DNA of 64,000 bases from Symbiodinium natans (taxonomy: Eukaryota; Sar; Dinophyceae; Suessiales; Symbiodiniaceae): NCBI GenBank assembly GCA_905221605.1, contig CAJNDS010000001.1, forward strand, positions 2,154,525-2,218,524, in the 5' to 3' direction. This document shows positions 25,891 to 34,800 of the stretch, piece by piece. The translations under genes were made by a program, and so were the position numbers. Numbering within the stretch: the first letter of the stretch is position 1; every line of letters starts with the position of its first letter. The notes under the pieces are model-generated. The model did no database searches. It was not told the DNA's origin and was given only the letters and a program-made list of their open reading frames with translations.

Positions 25891-28800
25891 CATATATATA
25901 TAGACACGCGCACACATAAGAGCTGGGCTACTACTTGCTTAAGAACCCCCTCCCACCCCCGCAAAAAAATATAAAGACAACCATCCCCACACTGCCCATT
26001 TCTAGGGAAGAACATTCGGTTTCTTTTTTTTGGGGGGGGGGGGAGGGGGGGGGGGGGGGGGGGGGGGGTGAGGGGGTGGGTGGGGAGGCTGCTTAAGAAG
26101 ATAGTAGTTTGTAGACCCTAAATAGATACAATAAACAAGGATACACATACATGTATATATATATATATACATATATATTTTTGTTGATATACCTACAGAG
26201 AAACTTTGGCCATAAGCAACGCTACTTTTTAGTAGGTTGTGGCTATTCCAAGTAGTGGGAGAACCCAAACAGGCGTCAGCGTTGAATGCTTCAAAGGGAC
26301 GTCTCATTTGGCGAGCTTTTGTTGGGTTCCGCCGAGGGCTCATGGCAACCACAAAACGGTCGATGGGGTTCAACACCCAAGGAAACCCTATTGAGCAGCC
26401 AAGCCTACTATTTGCTTCAGAGCCCCCAAAAGATAAAAAAGATAGCAGTCCCTGCGTTGCCCTTATAAGGAAGAATATTTATTCTAATGTTCTCGGGGGT
26501 TCTTAAACAAATTGTAGTATAAGCCATAGGCCCTTCTCTGTTTTTGGTGACCTCGTGAACTCATAGGGCGTCTCAAAGGTTTAGGGTTTAGGGTTTAGGG
26601 TTTAGGGTTTAGGGTTTAGGGTTCAGGGTTTAGGGTTTAGGGCTTTAAGGTTTAGGGTCAACGCTCGACTTGGGGAGGTGCGGCCTCTGAACCTCTGTCG
26701 GTTCATGGGTAGCTAGCTATAACTACTATTTGCGTAAGACCCCCCCCCCCCAACAAAAAATGCAAATATAAATATAAACATAATTATATAAATATAAATA
26801 TATTATATTATACATATATATACAGACAAATGCGTACAAATCATATTTTCCTTGTAATGGCAATGGGACGTTTATGTCGGTTCTTAAGCAACTAGTAGAT
26901 ACGTAGGGCTGCAGAGTTATAGCTGGTTATCACCTTACTTAGGGCGACCTAGAACCTACCCATGAAACTTCAAGTATATATATATATATACCCTAAACCC
27001 TAAACCCTAAAACCCTAACCCTTGAACCCCTGTCTGGGGCATGGGACTTGTCCAGCACCATGAAGTAGCCGTAAACTGCCAGAAGCACCATGCCACCAGT
27101 GAAGCCTGTGATGCAAGCTGCTGTTTGGGATGCTCCCCCTTCGACTAAGAGTCCTTAATCGGGATTCTAGTATTGGGATTTAGGGATTTAGGGATTTAGG
27201 GATCTAGGGGTTTAGGGATTCAGGGATTTAGGGATTCAGGGATTTAGGGATTTAAGGATTTAGGGATTTAAGGATTTAGGGATTTAGGGATTTAGGGGAT
27301 TAGGGTTTAGGGTGTAGGGTTTAGGGTACTCCTCCCAAGACGAGGTTTCTATTGACTGTTGTCGTTTGTTTCCTCTTCTTGTCTCCTTCGCTTTTTCTCG
27401 TTGTAATCTTCGCTTCTTCTGTCCTCTCGTACAACCCTAGGCCCTAAACCCTCAACCCTGAACCCATGGCTTTTGATTTTGATAACCCCTCGCAAAGTGG
27501 TCACGATAACAGAAAGACAACCTTCATAAATTTAGCAGCAAATACCATTTAAAAGAACACAGACGGTGCGTTTGCAAAGGACTTTGTTTCAAGCTACGCC
27601 TTCCGGGAGCTTCTTCAGACTCACACCATGACGAACTGAACTTAGAACCCTACTTATAGCTACCCATGATCACGTACCTCCCCCCTATAAATCCCAACCC
27701 TGCCAGACAGGCCGAGGGGCAGAAGTAAACCTGCTCAGCCACGTGGTCCTGCGGAAAGTCAACAATCAATTTCACGCCTATGCGTGCGTATACCCACTAG
27801 ATCACCCCTACACGTCAGGCAGGGCAGCGTAAAGAACGATGACAGCAAGAAGGCAATCGATGCCTTTCCAGCAACCGCCAAGGGGTTTAGGGTTTACGGT
27901 TTAGGGTTTAGGGTTTAGGGTTTAGGAGCCCAGTACTTCACCAAATGAAGGTATGCAGGCCATACTTTTGGGTCGGGTCGAAACCCCCCCTTCCCCCCCC
28001 CTCCTGGTACAACCCACCTAAGAACCTAAGATCGTAAACTTTGGGCTGCATCCAGTCCTCCAGCATGTGGCAGCAAGCATTCCGTATCAGAAACAGGGAT
28101 GCCATAGTCATGGGGCCTTGTGCTTGAGAAGGGTTTGGGAGCTGAAGGTGTATAGGGGTTAAGGGTTTAGGGTTTAGGGTTTAGGGACCCGAGACCGTAA
28201 ACACTAACAATTCAAAGCCCGGCTGTACTTCGAGCAGGGGAATTCGGCGAGTGGGGCTAGTATACTATCCCTAGCTGTGGGGGCGAGGATTTAGGGGGTA
28301 GGGTTTAGGACTTAGAATTTAGGGTCCGGGCTGGGGGCTAAAAAACACTTCACCTCGAAAATCCGCATCCTACAGATTTGGAATTGTTTGGGGTTGGGCA
28401 CTCCAGGGACATTTTGGGGTGGCACTCCAGGCACACTTTGGGGTTGGGCACTCCAGGACTCTCTCACTCTGGGTGCTCCAGGTACTGGGGTTGGGCACTC
28501 CAGGGACACTCTGGGCTTGGGCACTCCAGCTCTGGGGTTGGGCTCCAGGCACACTTTGGGGTTGGGCACTCCAGGGATGAGCGAGGAGTAGACCGGGCGA
28601 GGAGAATGGGGGAAGAAACAGCTAAGCCTGCTTTTGCCTTAGGCAGCCAAAGGTCCCAGAGACCACAAGTCCCACCAGCTGTGCCGGCCAGTGTAGAGGG
28701 GCAGAAACCTGCAACTCGTGTGAGCTCCCAGCCTTCGACCTTACTTGTCTACCTGGGACACTCCTTACCTACAGCCTCATGGGTCATAGCTACTAATTAA

Positions 28801-31800
28801 GGGTAGTTGCTACTCATCTTTTGGTACATAGAGTCGCAGGTATGCTTCATGCTCAGGGACAGGCATGATTTTGTAAAAAGTCTCCAGAAAGCTCCGGTTG
28901 CTTGGGTTTGTCAGGGTTGACATGTATGCAGAAACCTTGGCCGCCAGTGACCATACTAGAATAAGGGCACTCTCTTTTTGGGTTGGTTACTTTGTGAGGG
29001 ATCCTTGAACCAAAAGAAGGGAAAGGCGAACCACTGGGCTCCCAGGTGCCACAAGTGTCCCCCAGAATCAAGGTTCCGATACTTCATGCCGAAACTTGCT
29101 TTGTAGTTTGGGTGTTTTTGGGGCGGGAAGTCCCCAAAATGGTTCCAGACTGAGATGAAGGCTTAGGGTCAGGTTTTAGGGTTTAGGGTTAAAGTGTAGG
29201 GTGCGGGGTTGAGGGTCCCGTCCACCGTCCGGTACTTTCGCAAGATTTGAAGTAGCTCTGACCCTCAAAAGCCGTACCTTATCATAGGAGAAGTCTAGTC
29301 CGCCATCCTCCAATCCTGGATGTCCGCCTAAGGGTTGCAAAGTAATTTACAACAAGTTGGCTTCGGGTTTATTATCAAAACTCGGAGAAAAAAGAGAGAC
29401 CCTGCATGCTTCATGCTTCCTGACCCTCACATTCAATCGAAAGCCTCAACCCAAAACCTAATCCAAACCGCAAACCCGAATCCCTGCAGTTTAACTGGCA
29501 GCCCCCGCAACTCCGAGACTAACCCCTAAACCCTAAACCCTAAACGCTAAACCCTAACCGAGGTTGGGGGCAGAATTTAAGGCTGCGTGCTGCGTGCTCT
29601 GCGGTGGGGGCATAGGTGTCCGTGGCCTACGAGGCTCCTGAAAACTCCGTTTGTCATCAACCAAAGCCGGGCGAAGGCTTTAGGGTTTGGGGGGGTGGGT
29701 TTAGGGTTTAGGGCTTACGCTTTAGGGTTTAGGGTTCAGTGTTTAGGGTTTAGGGTTGAGGGTTTAGGGTTTAGGGTTTAGTGTTGAGTGGGCTTTTTGG
29801 GTTCTGGGGTGGTTTAGGGGTTCATTGGTTTCGATCCCAACCCTGTGCGCCTGTCTTCGTTCCGTCTCTCCCAGAAGAATACAGTCCTGGCAGCACACAC
29901 AAAGTTAGGGTTTAGGGTTTAGGGTTTAGGGTTTAGGGTTTAGGGTTTAGGGTTTGGGGTTTGGGGTTTGGGGTTTTGGGGTTTAGGGTTTAGGGTTCAG
30001 GGTTCCTTCTTGTAAAGGTGCCGTACGTACTATACGTAGGACCCAAAACTAATACAGAGAACTACCCAAGTAGTATACATGGAAGCCCTTTTCATGCAGC
30101 AAGTAGGGTAAGTTGGGTTCTGGAAATTATAAAATTTCCGGGGGGATGCGAAGTAGACTTGCTAACCCAAACGAGCTTCAAGTAAACCGAGTCCATGTGG
30201 CATAGTGCTGTAGGATGCCCTAAACCCTAAACCCTAAACCCTAAACCCTAAACCCTAAACCCTAAACCCTAAACCCTAAACCCTAAACCCTAAACCCTAA
30301 CCCCTAAACCTAAACCCTAAACCCTAAACCCTAAACCCTAAACCCTAAACCCTAAACCCTAAACCCTAAACCCTAAACCCTAAACCCTAAACCCTAAACC
30401 CTAAACCCTAACTCTAAGTGAAGGACATGAGGGTCTGGGTCTGTGATCTGAGTTGCGTCTGCTGTGCCATAGCCTGCTTGATCCTAAACCCTTAAACCCT
30501 TAACGCTGAAACCCTTAAACCCTTAAACCCTTAAAACCTTACACCCTTAAACCCTTAAATCCTTAAACCCCTAAACCCTTAAACCCTTAAACCCTTAAAC
30601 CCTTAAACCCTTAAACCCTTAAACCCTTAATCCCTTAATCCCTTAAACCCTTAAACCCTTAAACCCTTCAACCCTTTAAACCCTTTAAACCCTTTAAACC
30701 CTTAAACCCTTTAACCCTTAAACCCTTAAACTTAAACCCTTTAAACCCTTAAACTCTTCAACCCTAAACCCTAAGTGGGCTGCTGACAGGAGGTGGGGGT
30801 GGGGGAAGCTCGGGATCGCGTTAGCTGTAGCCTTACACCCCCCCCCTCTCCCCCCCTGATCCCGCACCCCTACGCCAGCTTTTGGGTTTGAGGGTTTAGG
30901 GCTTAGGGTTTCGGGTTTAAGGTTAGGGTTTAGGGTTTCAACCGTTCCCCCACTCTGTCCCCCTTCGCCAGACTTTGAACCTTGCGCCCCCGTCTAACCA
31001 CCCTTTGTGGTCTTCCGAAAATATACATACCCTGCCCCTAAACCCTAAACCCTAAACCCCTGAAGCAGCCTTAGTCCCATCCCCTTTGCGGTCTTCCGAA
31101 GGTGCTGCACGAACCAGTTGATGGAGGCGCACACCACCGGGATGGCGGCCAGTCGTGACAAGGCCTGCACTGCTTCGGTTTTTGGGCTTGGCATAGGGTC
31201 TACATAGGGCTTAGGGTCGAAGTGACTGAGGGGCTCGGGGTTTCGGATCCTAAGTGCTTCAGGGTTTAGGGTGTAGGTTTTGGGGTGTAGGGTTTCGGGT
31301 CTGATGCTTGAGGGTTCCGGTTTTAGGGTTTGAACTGGTGGCGGGCTTCGGGAGCCCCAAACACGAAACACGAACTCTTGACGGTTGGCCGCCACAAGAA
31401 GCCTTAAACCCTAAACCCGAAACCCTAAACCTTTATCATTCAAAAGAGAAACAGGGCCCAGCCTCCGTCCGTGAGTTGATGTCCGTCTTGAAGATGGTCT
31501 CCTGCCACCATAGTCTAGTTTAGATGAGCAGAATCATGTATTTTCTCGGGCTCCGAGCCTGAAGGGGGTGGTCATCGCTCAGGGTATTGCGAAAAGCCGC
31601 ACCCCTCTGTGGCTTTGGCGTGCCCAGAACTTCATTGCCCAGAACTTCAATGCGTCACTTCTCTAAGCAATGGTCTCTTTTGATGTCACTACTATATGGC
31701 GGGCCCCCTAAGCCCTAACCCCTAAACCCCCAAACCCCTAAACCCATCGACCCCTAAACCCCTAAACCCCTAAACGCCTACACCCCTAAACCCCTAAACC

Positions 31801-34800
31801 CTAAACCAATGAACCCCTAAATGCTCCCAAACCCCTAAAACGGCCCAAACCCCTCAACGGCCCTAAACTCCTGAGCACTGAATCCTAAGACAGCTCAGCT
31901 CAGGCAAGGAACGTTCAGGGTGTAGGCGCGGGTGTAGTTGAGGCCCACAGAGACCGGCATACTGACCGCCTCAGCGCCCACTTGGCGGTTCAGGGGTACT
32001 TATAACCCCAGGTATAAGTCTACTTATAACATACTTCCAGGACGTAGGGGGCTAGGAAGTGCAGTTCTAATTGGGGTTATAAGTACCCTGAACTTCGCCC
32101 TGAACATCCACGCAGAGATTGAAGGGACTAAAGAAGGGACCCTAATTTGGAGAACCCACCATATAACCCGGCTCGGGTTCTTACGCGCCCACCTGAATGT
32201 TTCCCATCTTGAGCAGGGTTGGAAGCGCATGGCAAGCCCCACAAGATCCCTTAGTACGGGCCCTTGAAAGGGGATCACTTTGTACCCCTTATATACCCTA
32301 TAAGCCCAAGGGCCCGTAAATCAGAACCCTTTAAAGGAGGTGAGGGACCACGCACGCTAAGGGCCCATGAAACTACCCTTAGACAAAAACAAGCCCGACG
32401 TCCCTCAACCCGATATCCCAGATCCTGCGCTTCATCCGCTGGGCGAACTCAGCTGGGCCATCCTTGTCACATTCGAAAGTGCCCGCGATAATGCTTGCAG
32501 GCACCGGCACCTCTGTGCCTGGGCCTTCGGAGATAAGTTCACGGTAATATTCACCTCCCTCGAGGGTGGCCATGGACGTAGTCAAGGGCATCACGACACT
32601 GTGGGCCGCTCCGATCGCCTGTGCAAGGCTCGTGGAGTCGGCTTGCTTTCGCCTCTGCGCATCTCGGGAGATGAAATTGAGCAAAGATCCGCACGGTTTA
32701 TGGTTTAGGGATTAGGGTTTAGGGGTTAGGGGTTTAGGGTTTAGGGTTTAGGGTTTAGGGTTTCGGGTTTCGGGTTTAGGGTTTAGGGTTTAGGGTTTAG
32801 GGTTTAGGGTTTAGGGTTTAGGGTTTAGGGTTTGGGGTTTGGGGTTTGGGGTTTGGGGTTTGGGGTTTAGGATGTAGGTTTTCGCCGACATTGCATGCAC
32901 CGTCCAATCGCGGGGACACCCGGCCAGGTTTTGGTCTGAACGGGTGCCTTAGGAGGCCGCTCAGATGTAATTACCCACAAAACCACCCAACTTCCATGCC
33001 CCGGGCCCCGAATTTTCGGAAGATTTTTCCTCATACGGGATCACAAGAAACTTGAAAGAGCGATGCAAGGGGTGAGGTCTCCAAATTGATGGTTGCTTTT
33101 GGGGTCCTTATGATAAGGCGGCCGCTCTTCTTCAGGGTACCCAACAAAGGGATCCTAATTTAGAGAACTCACCCTACAACCTGGCTCGGGCGCTTACGCG
33201 CGCGCCTCTATGTTTCCCATCTTGAGCGCACGGCAAGCCTCACAAAATAAACCCTAAACCCTAAACCCTAAACCCCAAACCCTAAACCCTAAACCCTGAA
33301 ACCTATTACATGGTATACCGTCGCTTCACTTCAAGTCTGGCCTGGCTTCCACAAAGCGGAGTATGGGCCCTAAAAAAAAAAAATGGGGGTTTAGGGTTTA
33401 GGGTTTAGGGTTTAAGGTTTAGGGTTTAGGGTTTAGGGTTTAGGGTTTAGGGTTTAGGGTTTAGGGTTTAGGGTTTAGGGTTTCGGGTTTCGGGTTTAGG
33501 GTTTAGGGTTCAGGGGGTATCCCTTATATACCCCTTAGAAACCCTACAAAGCCTAAGGGCCCATATTTCAGAACCCTTTAAAGGAGGTGAGGGGCCATAC
33601 TAAGGGCCCATGAATCTACTACCCTTGGACAAAAAGAATCCCGAAGTCCCTAAACCCGATATCTCAAAACTCTAAACCCTAAACCCGAAACCCTAAACAA
33701 ACCCTAAACCCTAAACCCTAAACCCTAAACCCGAAACCCTAAACCCTAAACCAGATCCTGGGGCCCAAAGGTCCCCCCCCCCCCCGAAAAAAACAGAAAG
33801 AACCGGACAGCTTCGAAAATCCTGAAGGCTCAGCCTCCAAAAGCCTCCTCTCTTGCAAACCGAGGTGGGAAAGTTATGTCCGAGGCGACACAGGGGTGTA
33901 TACTGAATTTGGCACCCTTGCAAAAACTCTAATATTCAGCTGTTTCTTAGGAATTGTAGTGCCCAAAAGTTGAGAAGTATTTCCAAGTATCCCTAAGCTC
34001 TGAGACAACCGGACTGTGGGCCGAACGAAGCCGAGCAGGAGGGCGATGTTGGTTGGAGTTGCGACCATGTCCTGAGCAGTGTTTGGGGTGTTTGGGGTGT
34101 GGAGTTTAGGGTTTCAAGGGTTTCAAGGGTTTCAAGGGCTTCAAGGGTTTCAAGGGTTTCAAGGGTTTCAAGAGCTTCAAGGGTTTAGGGCTTAAGGATT
34201 TGGGGCTTTGAGAGTGTGCCGCCCTCTTCCCCCCCCCCTGATAAGCTACAAAAACTCAACTTCCAGTAAAAAACCTTAGCACAACGCGAGTCGCAAATCA
34301 AGCCCGAAACCCGGAACACCGAATCCCAAATCGATCTTAGCTCCAAACCCTGTAAGCCCCGTAAACCCCTGCAAGGTGCAAAGGCTAAGCCCCAAACCCT
34401 ATAACCCGTTTACGCCTTCGACCCAAATGCCTATAGGGCCCGCTAGCGATCTCAAACAGTATGTTGATTGCTAGTACCCCCACGAGGACATCCCATCTGA
34501 TACTTCCGTACAATTTAATGCATTGGGTGCTACTGCTGAGATTCTGACCAAGCACCACAGAAGTCTAATGCATCAACTAAGTCTTTTGGATTTGCTGTGT
34601 CTGCTAACTTTACAACAAAACAAAACTCTCGGCAAACGTTAATCATAACAGTATAACTTAACGTCTTAGACACTCACCAACACTTATAATTCGTAAGGAA
34701 CTCAAAACCCTGTCGGAGCCTGGGTGGTGTGCTGGGGATTGAGGCCTCGAGGCATGCTCTGCGCCTCCCTAAACCCTAAACCCTAAACCCTAAACCCAAA

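Noticed and set aside
28312-28800. ORFs over a GGGTTGGGCACTCCAGG-type repeat
   Set aside because: The region is a degenerate tandem repeat near exon 9 of gene A; only 28656-28708 has a coding counterpart in B.
34712-34765. Open stretch AQSMPRGLNPQHTTQAPTG in gene A intron 2
   Set aside because: No B counterpart and no phase need between exons 2 and 3.
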